DNA of 64,000 nt from Sphingomonas sp. ERG5 (GCF_000803065.1 NZ_JSXI01000056.1:1-64000); one strand, 5' to 3'. Positions 27,603-37,090 are shown, counted from the first letter of the stretch. Numbers and translations are program-made. Notes: a model not told the origin generated them from the sequence alone.

Positions 27603-27612
27603 GAAGCGCTTC
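27603..27612. promoter_or_regulatory. LacI-type operator candidate GAAGCGCTTC
   Basis: A perfect 10-bp palindrome with a central CG in the 57-bp gap between the PhyH and MFS genes, 21 bases before the MFS start. AAGCGCTT is the usual core of LacI/GalR-family operators, and a LacI-family gene closes the locus at 30116-31120. The match is short and similar strings occur by chance in GC-rich coding DNA. Confidence 0.35.
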
Positions 27613-27633
27613 TGATTCCCGGATTTTTTCCTG

Positions 27634-28887
27634 ATGATCCTGTCTCCGGCGCGGCGGAATGTGATCTTCGCGCTGGCGATCACCGCAACGTTGCTCAATC
27701 TGGTCGACCGGCAGATCATCGCCGTGCTCAAGCCCGACATCGCCCATGACATGGGCTGGACCGACAATGATTACGGCACGCTCGCCGCCTGGTTCCAGGG
27801 GTCGGCGGCGGTGGCGTTCCTGTTCACTGGCTTTGCGGTCGACAAGCTCGGGGTGAAATGGGCCAACCCGATCGGCGTCGCGCTGTGGAGCCTTGCGGCG
27901 ATGGCGCATGCCTTTGCGCGCGGCTTCAGCAGTTTCGTGTTCTGCCGCATCGCGCTCGGCGCGACCGAGGCGATGGGCACGCCGGCGGCGATCAAGACCA
28001 TCGCGGTGATCTTTCCGCCGACCCTGCGCTCGTTCGGCTATGGCCTGGTCAATACCGTGGGCAGCCTCGGCGCGATCGTCACGCCGCTGCTCATCCCGAC
28101 GGTCGCCCTGCTCTGGGGCTGGCGTGCGGCGTTCCTGATCGGCGGCGGCCTCGGCCTGGTCTGGGCCGGCGTCTGGCTGCTCGCGGTAAAAGGAGTTCGG
28201 TTCGAAGGCGATGACGCATCGACGCGAAGCGACGCAACCGCGACGACCACCCTCGGGCGGAGCATCTTTGTCGAGCGGCGCACCTGGGCGATCGCGATCG
28301 CCAAATTCCTGTCCGACGCGACCTGGTGGCTGATGCTGTTCTGGATGCCCGATTTCTTCCATCGCAGTTTCGGGCTGACCGGCATTGCGCTCGGCACGCC
28401 ATTGGCGATCGCCTATACCTGCAGCGCGATCGGGTCATTGATCGCGGGGGCGACTGCCTCGCGGCTGATCCGCCAGGGGTATAGCGTCGAGAAAGTCCGC
28501 AAGGGCTCATTGCTGGTCGCGGCCTTGCTGGCCTTGCCGTTGCCATTCGCCGACACGGTGCACAGCTATGCGCTGGCGGTCGCGCTGATCGGGCTGGTGA
28601 TGGCCGCGCATCAGGCTTTCTCGGTCAATCTGTTCGCGCTGATTGCCGATGTCTCGCGGCCCGAGAAGATCGGTCGCGTGACCAGCTTCGGCGCGTTCAG
28701 CGGCAATATCGGCGGGATGGTGATCGCCAAGGCGGCGGGGCTGACGCTTGCCGCCGGGCTCGGCTATCTGCCGCTGTTCCTGTTCGCGGGGGGATCCTAT
28801 CTGCTGGCGGTGATCGCGATCCAGATCCTGTTGCCGCGGCTGCCGCTCGATGGGATGGGCACGGCGATGCCGGCGGCACCGCATTGA
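27634..28887 (+). CDS. MFS transporter, anion:cation symporter-like
   Basis: A 417-residue carrier with about 12 membrane segments. The N-terminal part (LLNLVDRQIIAVLKPDIAHDMGW) and the loop VDKLGVKWANPIG match the ACS/ExuT hexuronate group, which imports organic anions with protons. In this locus it would carry an anionic sugar or sulfonate through the inner membrane. The ribosome site before ATG 27634 is weak. It is followed after 74 bp by the YeiH-type exporter. Confidence 0.88.
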   Translation: MILSPARRNVIFALAITATLLNLVDRQIIAVLKPDIAHDMGWTDNDYGTLAAWFQGSAAVAFLFTGFAVDKLGVKWANPIGVALWSLAAMAHAFARGFSSFVFCRIALGATEAMGTPAAIKTIAVIFPPTLRSFGYGLVNTVGSLGAIVTPLLIPTVALLWGWRAAFLIGGGLGLVWAGVWLLAVKGVRFEGDDASTRSDATATTTLGRSIFVERRTWAIAIAKFLSDATWWLMLFWMPDFFHRSFGLTGIALGTPLAIAYTCSAIGSLIAGATASRLIRQGYSVEKVRKGSLLVAALLALPLPFADTVHSYALAVALIGLVMAAHQAFSVNLFALIADVSRPEKIGRVTSFGAFSGNIGGMVIAKAAGLTLAAGLGYLPLFLFAGGSYLLAVIAIQILLPRLPLDGMGTAMPAAPH

Positions 28888-28961
28888 CAGGTGTATTTTC
28901 GGGACGGGTGTATTTCGGGGCGGCACTGGCCTAGCCTCGGCAGAAGCGAATAAGGGCGACC

Positions 28962-30008
28962 ATGGCGACGAGACAACCCCGACCCCTGCCGATGGCGGCG
29001 GATCTCTATGGCGATATCGAGCCGTCACCCAAATCGAGCTGGCAGGGCTATCTTCCCGGCCTGGCGATCGTCGCGGCGGGGACGCTCGCGGCGGCCTTTC
29101 TGTCGGATCATTACGGCGCGCCACTGACCCTGATGGCGCTGCTCATTGGGCTTGCGCTCAATTTCCTCAGCGCCGATACGCGCCTCACGCCGGGGCTCGC
29201 CTTTGCCTCGCGCTCGCTGCTGCGCTGGGGCATCGTGCTGGTCGGGGTGCGCATCACCTTCGGGCAGATCGTCGCGCTTGGGCCGGTCGCCTTGCTGTGT
29301 GTGCTGGCGATCGTCGCGCTGACCATCGGCGTGGGGATTCTCGCCGCCCGGCGTTTCGGCTTTGATACCGCCTTCGGCACGCTGGCCGGCGGCGCGGTGG
29401 CGATCTGCGGCGCGTCGGCGGCGATGGCGCTGGCCACGACGCTGGGCGAAAAGCGCACCAGCCAGGCGCAGCTGACCATGGTGCTGGTCGGCATTTCGGC
29501 GCTGAGCGCGCTGGCGATGGTACTCTACCCGATCGCGGCGCACGCACTGGCGATGAGCGATCTCAAGGCCGGCTTCATGCTCGGCGCGGCGATCCATGAT
29601 GTCGCTCAGGCGCTGGGCGCGGGCTATTCCTATTCCAAGGATGCCGGCGATATTGCCGCGATCGTCAAGCTGACGCGCGTCGCGATGCTCGCGCCGGTGC
29701 TGGCGATCGTCGCCCTGTTCCTGCGCGGCGATCCGTCGCGCGCCAAGGGGCCGGGAATTCCCTGGTTCGTGGTCGGCTTCTTCGTGCTCGCCGGGATCAA
29801 TTCCTTCGGCGTGATCCCGATGGTGGTGGCGAAAGGCGCGGAACAGATCGCCGGCGGCCTGCTCGCCGCGGCGGTGACGGCGACCGCAATCCGCTCGCCT
29901 CTGTCGCAACTGCTTGAGGCGGGGCCGAAGCCGCTGTTCGTCATCCTGGCGGCGACGGTGGTCGCGTTCCTGCTTTCGCTGGGCGCGGCGCTGATGTTCG
30001 TCGGATAG
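28962..30008 (+). CDS. YeiH/TauZ-family putative sulfate exporter
   Basis: A 348-residue membrane protein with about ten helices of the Cons_hypoth698 (PF03601) family. Signature stretches are LNFLSADTRLTPGL, RWGIVLVGVRITF, GGAVAICGASAAMA and AAIHDVAQALGAGYSYS. Members next to taurine and other sulfonate-degradation genes are proposed to expel sulfate or sulfite. Its presence here links the rightward arm to sulfonate breakdown. AAGGG precedes the ATG. Confidence 0.85.
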   Translation: MATRQPRPLPMAADLYGDIEPSPKSSWQGYLPGLAIVAAGTLAAAFLSDHYGAPLTLMALLIGLALNFLSADTRLTPGLAFASRSLLRWGIVLVGVRITFGQIVALGPVALLCVLAIVALTIGVGILAARRFGFDTAFGTLAGGAVAICGASAAMALATTLGEKRTSQAQLTMVLVGISALSALAMVLYPIAAHALAMSDLKAGFMLGAAIHDVAQALGAGYSYSKDAGDIAAIVKLTRVAMLAPVLAIVALFLRGDPSRAKGPGIPWFVVGFFVLAGINSFGVIPMVVAKGAEQIAGGLLAAAVTATAIRSPLSQLLEAGPKPLFVILAATVVAFLLSLGAALMFVG

Positions 30009-30036
30009 CACGCTGTCGAGCAGGGCTGATCCACTA

Positions 30037-30106
30037 CCCGTTCGCACTGAGCTCGTCGCAGCCCATGCGCTGCACGTGCCCTTCGACAGGCTCAGGCGAG
30101 CCGACC
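30037..30106. repeat. REP-like inverted element, copy 2
   Basis: This fills the gap between the convergent exporter and LacI genes. CCCGTTCGCACTGAGCTCGTCG on the left (given here only in part as a degenerate arm) faces CCTTCGACAGGCTCAGGCGAG on the right. The same core appears at 4919-5010 and 43803-43894. It may serve as a bidirectional terminator, since no other hairpin is seen between the two stops. Confidence 0.6.
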
Positions 30107-30115
30107 TGTGCGGGC

Positions 30116-31120
30116 TTATTTCGGCGCTGGTCCCGTAGAATCCCGCACCACCAGCTCGAACCCGATCTCGCGCCGCTCGACCGGCGCATCTTCGCCCGCA
30201 AGCAACAGATCCGCCGCCTGAAACGCCATTTGCCGGGTCGGCTGGCGGATCGTGGTCAAGGGCGGCCACACGAAACCGGCCAGCGCGGTATCATCGAAGC
30301 CAGCGACCGACAATTGCCCCGGCACGCTGATGCCGCGCCGGTGCGCGACGGTCAGGGCGCCCGCCGCCATGTCGTCGCTCGACGCGAAGATCGCGCTCGG
30401 CGGCACGTCCAGCGACAGCAATATCTCGGCGGCCGCGGCGCCCGAGGCGAAATCGTAGCTGCCCTCGGCCATCAGTGCCGGGTCGGGGGCGATGCCCGTG
30501 GCCTGCATGGCCTTGAGATAGCCGTTCCGCCGCTGCCCGCTCGTCGCATAGCTCGGATGCCCGGCGATAAAGCCGATGCGGCGATGGCCCAGCCCGATCA
30601 GATGCTCGGTCATCATCTGCGCCGCTTGCTCATTGTCGATGAAGGTCGAGGAGGTCAGGTCGACATCGCCGCCAGGCGACACGCGCACGAAACGCACCCC
30701 GCGCCGCGCGAGCAGGTCGAGCACCGCCGGATAGTCGGTCACTGGCGGCGTGAGGATTAATCCATCCACATTGGTTGCATCTACCAGGCTCTCGACATCG
30801 TCGAGCAAGGTGGTGGAGTCGCGGTCATAGGGCTGGGCGATCATCCGCACGCCGTCGGCCTCGCAGCGGTCGCGGATTCCCGACTGCATTTCATAGACAT
30901 AATAGGGGCTGGGATTGTCGCAGATCAGCGCGATCTGGAAGCTGCGGCGCCCGGCGAGCGACCGCGCGGCGGTGCTGGGGCGGAAGTTGAGCAAGGCGAC
31001 CGCGGCCTGGACACGGGCGCGGGTCTCCTGGCCGACATAACGTTCATTGTTGAGGACGCGCGATACCGTCTTGATCGACACCCCCGCTTCGCGGGATACG
31101 TCCTTGATGGTCGCACGCAC
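30116..31120 (-). CDS. LacI-family transcriptional regulator
   Basis: A 334-residue repressor. Residues 3-25 form the helix-turn-helix (IKDVSREAGVSIKTVSRVLN) and the hinge (STAARSLAGRRS) follows. The rest is a periplasmic-binding-protein-like effector domain (IGLGHRRIGFIAGHP, IFASSDDMAAGAL). GTG start with GGAG 8 bases upstream. It is convergent with the exporter and is the only regulator near the 18.6-30 kb locus, so a sugar-like effector produced by that pathway is likely to control it. Confidence 0.93.
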   Translation of the reverse strand: MRATIKDVSREAGVSIKTVSRVLNNERYVGQETRARVQAAVALLNFRPSTAARSLAGRRSFQIALICDNPSPYYVYEMQSGIRDRCEADGVRMIAQPYDRDSTTLLDDVESLVDATNVDGLILTPPVTDYPAVLDLLARRGVRFVRVSPGGDVDLTSSTFIDNEQAAQMMTEHLIGLGHRRIGFIAGHPSYATSGQRRNGYLKAMQATGIAPDPALMAEGSYDFASGAAAAEILLSLDVPPSAIFASSDDMAAGALTVAHRRGISVPGQLSVAGFDDTALAGFVWPPLTTIRQPTRQMAFQAADLLLAGEDAPVERREIGFELVVRDSTGPAPK

Positions 31121-31273
31121 TTTGTCGCTCCGCGGTTTCGCTTCTTCCCCGGGTGTGCCCGAGCGGACCGGTGACGTCCATCCCCGTACGCCAATCGCTT
31201 GCGGTCACTGTTTTATCGATGTAATACAGCTCTCCGCCATGCTGGCGGCCTGACTCGGAAACGATCGAACCAG

Positions 31274-33433
31274 ATGCGCCCCTACCCCTTCGATCCGGCG
31301 ACCGCCCCGTCCGGCAATGCCCCTGTCGGACGGACCGTGGGCGGCACTCGGGCGCCGCTCGAATTGTCCGACGGCATGCCCCCGCCCGCCGGCCATGGCG
31401 CGCAGGATCCGCAGGGCGATGGCTATGCGACGAACCTGCCGGTGCCGTACCGGCGGTCACGCTGGCGCTGGCCGATGCGCATCCTGGGCGGCGGCATCAT
31501 CCTGTTCGTGCTGGCGGTGATCTGGCTGGCCTTCACGGCGCCCTTGTCCAAATCGCTTGAGCCGCTGACCCCGCCGAGCATCACGTTGCTGGCCGAGGAT
31601 GGCACGCCGATCGCGCGGCGCGGGGCGATCATCGGTACCCCGGTCGATGCGTCGAAATTGCCCGCCAATGTCACCAACGCGTTCCTGGCGATCGAGGACC
31701 GGCGCTTCAAATCGCATTGGGGCGTCGATCCGCGCGGCATCGCACGCGCCTTCTGGCATAATATGACCAGCAGCGGGCGCAGCCAGGGCGGCAGCACGAT
31801 CACCCAGCAACTCGCCAAGAACGCGTTCCTCGATTCGGACCGCACCGCGGCGCGCAAGATTCGCGAAGTGATGATCGCCTTCTGGCTCGAGGCGTGGCTG
31901 TCGAAGGACGAAATCCTCTCGCGTTATCTGTCGAACGTCTATTTCGGCGATAATGTGTACGGCCTGCGCGCGGCGGCGAAGCATTATTTCAGCCGCGATC
32001 CGGAAAATCTGTCGATCGGTCAGGCGGCAATGCTTGCCGGACTGGTCAAGGCGCCGTCGAAGCTCGCGCCGACGGTCAATCTGAAGGGCGCGCGCGACCG
32101 GCAGAAGCTGGTGGTCGGGGCAATGGTCGAGGGCGGTTTCCTCGACAAGGCGACTGCCGCCGATGTGTCGCCGGCGCGGCTGTCGATGAGCACGACCAGG
32201 CAATTGCCCGACGGCACCTATTTCGCCGACTGGGTGCTGCCCGAGGCGCGCGATCGCGCCGGTGCGATCGCGACCGAAACCACCGTCAAGACGACGCTCG
32301 ACCGGCGGCTGCAAAAGGCGGCGGAGCGTGCGATCCGCGGTGCGGGCCTGAAACAGGCGCAAATCGCCTTGGTCGCGATGCGGCCCGATGGCCGGGTGGT
32401 CGCGATGGTCGGCGGCAAATCCTATGCCGACAGTCCGTTCAACCGCGCGGTCCAGGCGCGACGCCAGCCGGGATCCGCCTTCAAGCTGTTCGTCTATCTC
32501 GCCGCGTTGCGCAGCGGCCTGACCCCGGATTCGATGATCGAGGACGAACCGGTCACCATCGCCGACTGGTCGCCGAAGAATAGCGATGGGCGCTATGAAG
32601 GGCAGATCACGCTGCGCCGCGCCTTTGCCAAATCGAGCAATGTCGCCGCCGCGCGGCTGATCCAGCAAGTCGGGGTGAAGAATGTCATCCGCGCCGCGCG
32701 CGACCTGGGCATTTCCACCCCGATCGCCAATGAAGCGACGATCGCGCTCGGCACCTCGACCGTGTCGTTGCTCGAACTGACCTCGGCCTTTGCCGCCGTC
32801 GCCAATCAGAGCTATCCGATTCGCGCCAGCGGGCTCGAACCGAATGGCGATCGCAGCTGGCTGCAAAGCCTGACCGATCGCACACATCCGCTGACCGGCG
32901 ATCTGCACGACCATATGCTCGACCTGCTCTCCGCCTCGGCCGAGACCGGCACCGGGCGGCAAGCGGCATTGTCGGTCAAGACCTATGGCAAGACCGGCAC
33001 GACGCAGGACAGTCGCGATGCGCTGTTCATCGGTTTCGCCGGCGACCTGGTGGTCGGGGTATGGGTCGGCAATGACGACAATACGCCCAATGCCGGCCTG
33101 TCGGGCGGCGGCGTCCCGGCGCGGGTCTGGCGCGATTTCATGACGCGTGCGCTCAACGTCGGTGCCGCCGTCGCGCCGGTGACCGAAGCGGCCGACAATG
33201 AGATGGATCCCGACGCCGCCAACGCCCTCGGCCTGGACGGAATCAATATCCCGCTGGAAGGCGAGATTGAGGGGCTGGGTCTCAATCTGCGCGTCGGCCC
33301 CGACGGCATCGAGCTCAACCGGTCGAATCGCGACAATCGCGGCGACCGGCCCGGCGACCGACCGCGTCGCGAGGATCGCGCGCCAGCCGGTGGCGAGCCA
33401 CCACCCGACGAACCGCCGCCCGATCCGCGTTAA
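31274..33433 (+). CDS. PBP1A-family bifunctional penicillin-binding protein
   Basis: A 719-residue class A PBP that polymerises and cross-links peptidoglycan. A cytoplasmic N-terminus (~70 residues, Pro-rich) leads to one membrane helix (about 75-97). The glycosyltransferase domain has the EDRRFKSHWGVDPRGI and GGSTITQQLAKNAF blocks. The transpeptidase domain has SAFK (nucleophile Ser), SSN, and KTGTT. The tail is Pro/Asp/Arg-rich and probably disordered. A stand-alone unit, divergent from lacI by 153 bp. The longer open frame before 31274 is non-coding. Confidence 0.94.
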   Translation: MRPYPFDPATAPSGNAPVGRTVGGTRAPLELSDGMPPPAGHGAQDPQGDGYATNLPVPYRRSRWRWPMRILGGGIILFVLAVIWLAFTAPLSKSLEPLTPPSITLLAEDGTPIARRGAIIGTPVDASKLPANVTNAFLAIEDRRFKSHWGVDPRGIARAFWHNMTSSGRSQGGSTITQQLAKNAFLDSDRTAARKIREVMIAFWLEAWLSKDEILSRYLSNVYFGDNVYGLRAAAKHYFSRDPENLSIGQAAMLAGLVKAPSKLAPTVNLKGARDRQKLVVGAMVEGGFLDKATAADVSPARLSMSTTRQLPDGTYFADWVLPEARDRAGAIATETTVKTTLDRRLQKAAERAIRGAGLKQAQIALVAMRPDGRVVAMVGGKSYADSPFNRAVQARRQPGSAFKLFVYLAALRSGLTPDSMIEDEPVTIADWSPKNSDGRYEGQITLRRAFAKSSNVAAARLIQQVGVKNVIRAARDLGISTPIANEATIALGTSTVSLLELTSAFAAVANQSYPIRASGLEPNGDRSWLQSLTDRTHPLTGDLHDHMLDLLSASAETGTGRQAALSVKTYGKTGTTQDSRDALFIGFAGDLVVGVWVGNDDNTPNAGLSGGGVPARVWRDFMTRALNVGAAVAPVTEAADNEMDPDAANALGLDGINIPLEGEIEGLGLNLRVGPDGIELNRSNRDNRGDRPGDRPRREDRAPAGGEPPPDEPPPDPR

Positions 33434-33564
33434 GACAGGATTCGGGTTGAACCGATCCGCCACCCCCGGTTCGTTTCGAGCGACGTCGAGAAACGAACGG
33501 AAGGATGGCAACCGCTCAATCGCCACGGTTGACGAGACCCGGGTGGCGCAGCAAGGCTCCGCTC

Positions 33565-34566
33565 ATGCGCTTCTTCTCCGACAATGCCGCCCCGGTCCAT
33601 CCCGCCGTCTTCGCGGCGCTCGAACAGGCCAATACGCTCGACACCGCTTATGATGGCGATGGCTGGAGCCGCCAGCTCGACGCGCGCTTCTCCGACCTGT
33701 TCGAGGCTGAAGTGCGCGCGCTCTGGGTGCCGACGGGCACCTCGGCGAATTGCCTGGCGCTTGCCGCGCTGTGCCCGCCGCATGGCGCGGTGGTGTGCCA
33801 CCGCGATGCGCATATCCAGAATGACGAATGCGGCGCGCCGGAATTCTATACCCATGGCGCGAAGCTGCTGCTTGGTGACGGGGAAGGCGCGAAATTGACC
33901 CCCGACCGCATCGCCGCGATCCTCGATGCGACGCGCGACGATGTCCATCAGGTTCAGCCGCACGCGATCTCGATCACCAACGCGACCGAATATGGCTGCG
34001 TTTATACCCCCAATGAAGTGGCGGCGATCGGCCATCTGGCGCGCGAGCGCCGGCTGGGGCTGCATATGGACGGCGCGCGCTTCGCCAATGCGGTGGCGCA
34101 TCTCGGCTGCACCCCGGCCGACCTGACCTGGCGTGCCGGCGTCGATGTGTTGAGCTTCGGCTTCGTCAAGAATGGCGGGATGAGCGCCGAAGCGTTGATC
34201 TTCTTCAGGCCCGAACTGGCGGCCGCGACGCTGTACCGCCGCAAGCGCGCCGGGTTGCTGCTGTCGAAAGGCCGCTATCTTGCCGCGCAGATCCATGCCT
34301 TGCTCGACAATGACCTGTGGCTCGACAATGCGCGTGCGTCGAACGCCGGGGCGACGCTGCTGGCCCAGGCGGCGGGCGACCGGCTGGTCCATCCGGTCGA
34401 GGCGAATGAAGTGTTTCTGCGCGTCACCGCGGCCGAAGCGGAAAAGCTGCGCGCCAAGGGTTTCGACTTTTACGACTGGGGCCCGGGCGAGGCGCGGCTG
34501 GTGATTTCCTGGGACCATCAGCCCGACGCGATCCGCCCGCTCGCCGAGGCGATTGCGGGACTTTAG
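33565..34566 (+). CDS. ltaE: Low-specificity L-threonine aldolase
   Basis: A 333-residue PLP enzyme splitting threonine or allo-threonine to glycine and acetaldehyde. The start MRFFSDNAAPVHP is the family's normal N-terminus, so ATG 33565 is taken rather than the ATG at 33505, which has a ribosome site too close to it. PTGTSANCLAL binds the cofactor; GLHMDGARFANA holds the conserved Asp/Arg; SFGFVKNGG contains the Schiff-base lysine. Confidence 0.92.
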   Translation: MRFFSDNAAPVHPAVFAALEQANTLDTAYDGDGWSRQLDARFSDLFEAEVRALWVPTGTSANCLALAALCPPHGAVVCHRDAHIQNDECGAPEFYTHGAKLLLGDGEGAKLTPDRIAAILDATRDDVHQVQPHAISITNATEYGCVYTPNEVAAIGHLARERRLGLHMDGARFANAVAHLGCTPADLTWRAGVDVLSFGFVKNGGMSAEALIFFRPELAAATLYRRKRAGLLLSKGRYLAAQIHALLDNDLWLDNARASNAGATLLAQAAGDRLVHPVEANEVFLRVTAAEAEKLRAKGFDFYDWGPGEARLVISWDHQPDAIRPLAEAIAGL

Positions 34567-34590
34567 GGTCGTTTCAGCAAGACGGCGCCA

Positions 34591-34725
34591 TCACGCGAAC
34601 CACCAGAACACACCGAACCAGAAGGCCGGACTGCTCGCCAATATGGCAAGCAGTATCACGCGGTCGAACAGGGTCATGCCCCGGCGCGGCGATTGCTCTA
34701 CGAGTTCGGAAGGTGGCGTCCTCAT
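34591..34725 (-). CDS. Small single-helix membrane protein
   Basis: A 44-residue frame (MRTPPSELVEQSPRRGMTLF...) with a positively charged N-terminal part and one hydrophobic helix ending in Trp/Phe-rich GVFWWFA. AGGAC precedes the ATG. It is convergent with ltaE, 24 bp away. No family recognised. The support is only the ribosome site, a sensible membrane topology and the absence of any competing gene. Confidence 0.45.
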   Translation of the reverse strand: MRTPPSELVEQSPRRGMTLFDRVILLAILASSPAFWFGVFWWFA

Positions 34726-34903
34726 GTCCTGCCCCCCTGGCCAGGTCTGCCTGAAAGCGGCGCGCTCATCCTGAATGCCGACCGGCACCGGCATGCGCTG
34801 CGCCGTTGCGGCTCACGCGATCAATCTGTCGCGCCGTTCGCCCCGGCACTGGTCCGGGGCGGCGGCGATACGGGCATGCAGGTTGTGCCCAGGGCGATCG
34901 GCC

Positions 34904-37051
34904 CTACAGGCTGAAGCGCAGCGTCGCCCGGATGTCGCGCCCGGCGAGCGGCGCGAAGTCCTTCAGGAAGCTCGCATGGCGGCGCGCATCGACATCGAAG
35001 ATGTTGTTGGCGCTGATGTTGAGCGTGGTCTTGTTGTCCGCGCCGAACGGGCTGAACGAGATCGAGGCGTTGACCATGGTATAGCCCTTGGTCGGGGTCT
35101 CGAAATTGGTCACGCGATTCTGGTCGAAGACGCGCTCGGCTTCGATCCGGCCGGTGAGGCGGTCGGATTGCGCCTCGAGCCCGCCCAGAATGCGCGGTGC
35201 GGGGATCCGCGGGATCGGACCCTGGTCGACGATATTGGCATGGACATAATCGCCCAGCAGGTCGGCATTGATCTTGTAGGTGCCGATCCGCGCCAGCACG
35301 ACCGACCCCTGCGCTTCGACGCCGTAATAGCGTGCATCGGCCTGGCTGAACTGGAAGCAGGGGAATTCGACCTCGCGGCCGCTAGGCGCCGCGGCGGCTT
35401 CGCACACCGCCTGGTTGACTTGAGTCTCCGAGATATAGTTGGAGAATTTATTGTAATAGGCCGAGGCGTCGAAGCTGAAGCCTTCGCCATGTGCGTGCAG
35501 CGTGGCTTCCAGCCCCCAGCTCTTTTCGAGCCGGAAATCGGCGCTGCCCAGTTCATAGGCTTGCGTTCCGGCATGGCCGCCATTGGCGAACAATTCCTCC
35601 GCCGATGGCGCGCGTTCGGTGTGCGACAGGTTGAGGCCGATGCGGATCCCGTCGCTCAGGCCGTAGGACGCACCGATCGACCCCGACAGCGCCTCGAAAT
35701 GGCGGCTGCCGCGGAAGAAGCGCAGATCGTCGACTGGCGTGCGCGACGCGACATCGGTCAGTTCATAGCGCAGGCCGCCTTCGGCCTTGAACGCGCCGAG
35801 ATCGAGCTGCTGCAGCGTGAAGAAGCCGGTCTGGTTGGTTTCGTTCTTGGGCAGGAACGCTTCGTCGCCCTTCACGTTGAAGATGCGGTTGAAGAATTGC
35901 ACGCCCGATGCGCCCTTCCAGCCGCCATGATCGGCCTGGATCACTTCAAGCCGGCCCTCCAGGCCCTTGTTGTAGAAAGCGGTGCCGACCGAACCATCCT
36001 GTTCCAGTTCGAAGTGGCGATAGCTTGCCTGGCCGGCGCGGATCTTGATCTTGTCGAGGAAACCACCGCCGGTATCGACTTCGCCACGCAGGTCGAAGCG
36101 GTTCTGCACGACCGACAAACGCGGCGCTTCCTGGCCTTCGCCGGGCAAGGTCGCATAGCGGATCGGCACGCCGTACAGGCTGTCATAATGGCTGTAGGAA
36201 ATGCCGAGATTGCCCGTGTCGGTGATGATCGACGCGCCGACGCCGGCGGTCCAGGTCTCGCTCGCCGAATTGGGCAGCTTGCCCTTGATCGCGGCATTGC
36301 CGGCATAATCGATCGGTTCGGGATTCGCCGGGTCGACCGGCAACAGGCTGGTCGCCAGCGCTTCGCGGCGGCGTTCCGGCGTCAGGGCATAGCCGCCGAT
36401 GCGCAAATCGTCGCTCTTCGAATAGGAGCCATCGGCATGGAGCACGAGGTGCTGGCCGACCGCGACGTCGCCCGCGCCGCCGATCGTGCGCTCATTGGCC
36501 GCCGAGCCATAGGTGGCGGTGCCGCTGAGCCGATAGCCTTTTTCCGGCACGCTGCGCGGGATGCGCGTGTCGATGACGTTGACCACGCCGCCGACCGCCG
36601 AGGAGCCGAACAGCAGGGCGGAGGGGCCGCGCAGCACTTCGATGCGCTCGGCGAGCAGCGGATCGATGATCACGGCGTGATCGACCGAGGTGTTGGACAC
36701 GTCGATCGAGCCGATCCCGTCGGTCAGCACGCGGATACGTTCACCCTGAAAGCCGCGCAGGATCGGGCGCGATGCGCTGGGGCCGAACGAGGTTGCGGAA
36801 ACGCCGGGCAGATGCGCGAGCGTTTCACCGATGGTCGGCTTCAGGCTGCGGGTCAGCTCCACGCCGGACAGAACCGACGTGCCCGACAGGACATCGGCTT
36901 CGCTCTGTTCGAACGGCGCGGTGATGATGATGTCGCGGCTGTCATCGTTCGCTGTCTTTGCGGGGGCGGCGGTGTCGGCGGGCCCTTCCTGGGCAAGCGC
37001 CGGTTGAGCGAAGGCAAAGGCGGCACTGGCAAGCAGGAGCGGACGAATCAT
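34904..37051 (-). CDS. TonB-dependent receptor, ZnuD-like
   Basis: A 715-residue outer membrane receptor. Signal peptide MIRPLLLASAAFAFAQPALA-Q; a TonB box region DIIITAPFEQSEADVL; plug motif AERIEVLRGPSALLFGSSAVGGVVNVIDTRIP; then the barrel ending in LRFSL. The plug and barrel resemble the ZnuD zinc-receptor group more than siderophore receptors; a loop with two Cys (CEAAAAP...FPCFQF) is unusual. Metal specificity is inferred. It shares a nearly identical signal peptide with the receptor encoded upstream. Confidence 0.85.
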   Translation of the reverse strand: MIRPLLLASAAFAFAQPALAQEGPADTAAPAKTANDDSRDIIITAPFEQSEADVLSGTSVLSGVELTRSLKPTIGETLAHLPGVSATSFGPSASRPILRGFQGERIRVLTDGIGSIDVSNTSVDHAVIIDPLLAERIEVLRGPSALLFGSSAVGGVVNVIDTRIPRSVPEKGYRLSGTATYGSAANERTIGGAGDVAVGQHLVLHADGSYSKSDDLRIGGYALTPERRREALATSLLPVDPANPEPIDYAGNAAIKGKLPNSASETWTAGVGASIITDTGNLGISYSHYDSLYGVPIRYATLPGEGQEAPRLSVVQNRFDLRGEVDTGGGFLDKIKIRAGQASYRHFELEQDGSVGTAFYNKGLEGRLEVIQADHGGWKGASGVQFFNRIFNVKGDEAFLPKNETNQTGFFTLQQLDLGAFKAEGGLRYELTDVASRTPVDDLRFFRGSRHFEALSGSIGASYGLSDGIRIGLNLSHTERAPSAEELFANGGHAGTQAYELGSADFRLEKSWGLEATLHAHGEGFSFDASAYYNKFSNYISETQVNQAVCEAAAAPSGREVEFPCFQFSQADARYYGVEAQGSVVLARIGTYKINADLLGDYVHANIVDQGPIPRIPAPRILGGLEAQSDRLTGRIEAERVFDQNRVTNFETPTKGYTMVNASISFSPFGADNKTTLNISANNIFDVDARRHASFLKDFAPLAGRDIRATLRFSL

Positions 37052-37090
37052 GAGGACCCTTTCTTATTTGATGCGGCGCAATATATGAGA

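Noticed and set aside
29025..30269. A 414-codon minus-strand frame opposite the sulfate exporter
   Set aside because: Rich in Arg, Gln and His with no domain, typical of antisense frames in GC-rich DNA; the plus-strand exporter is clear.
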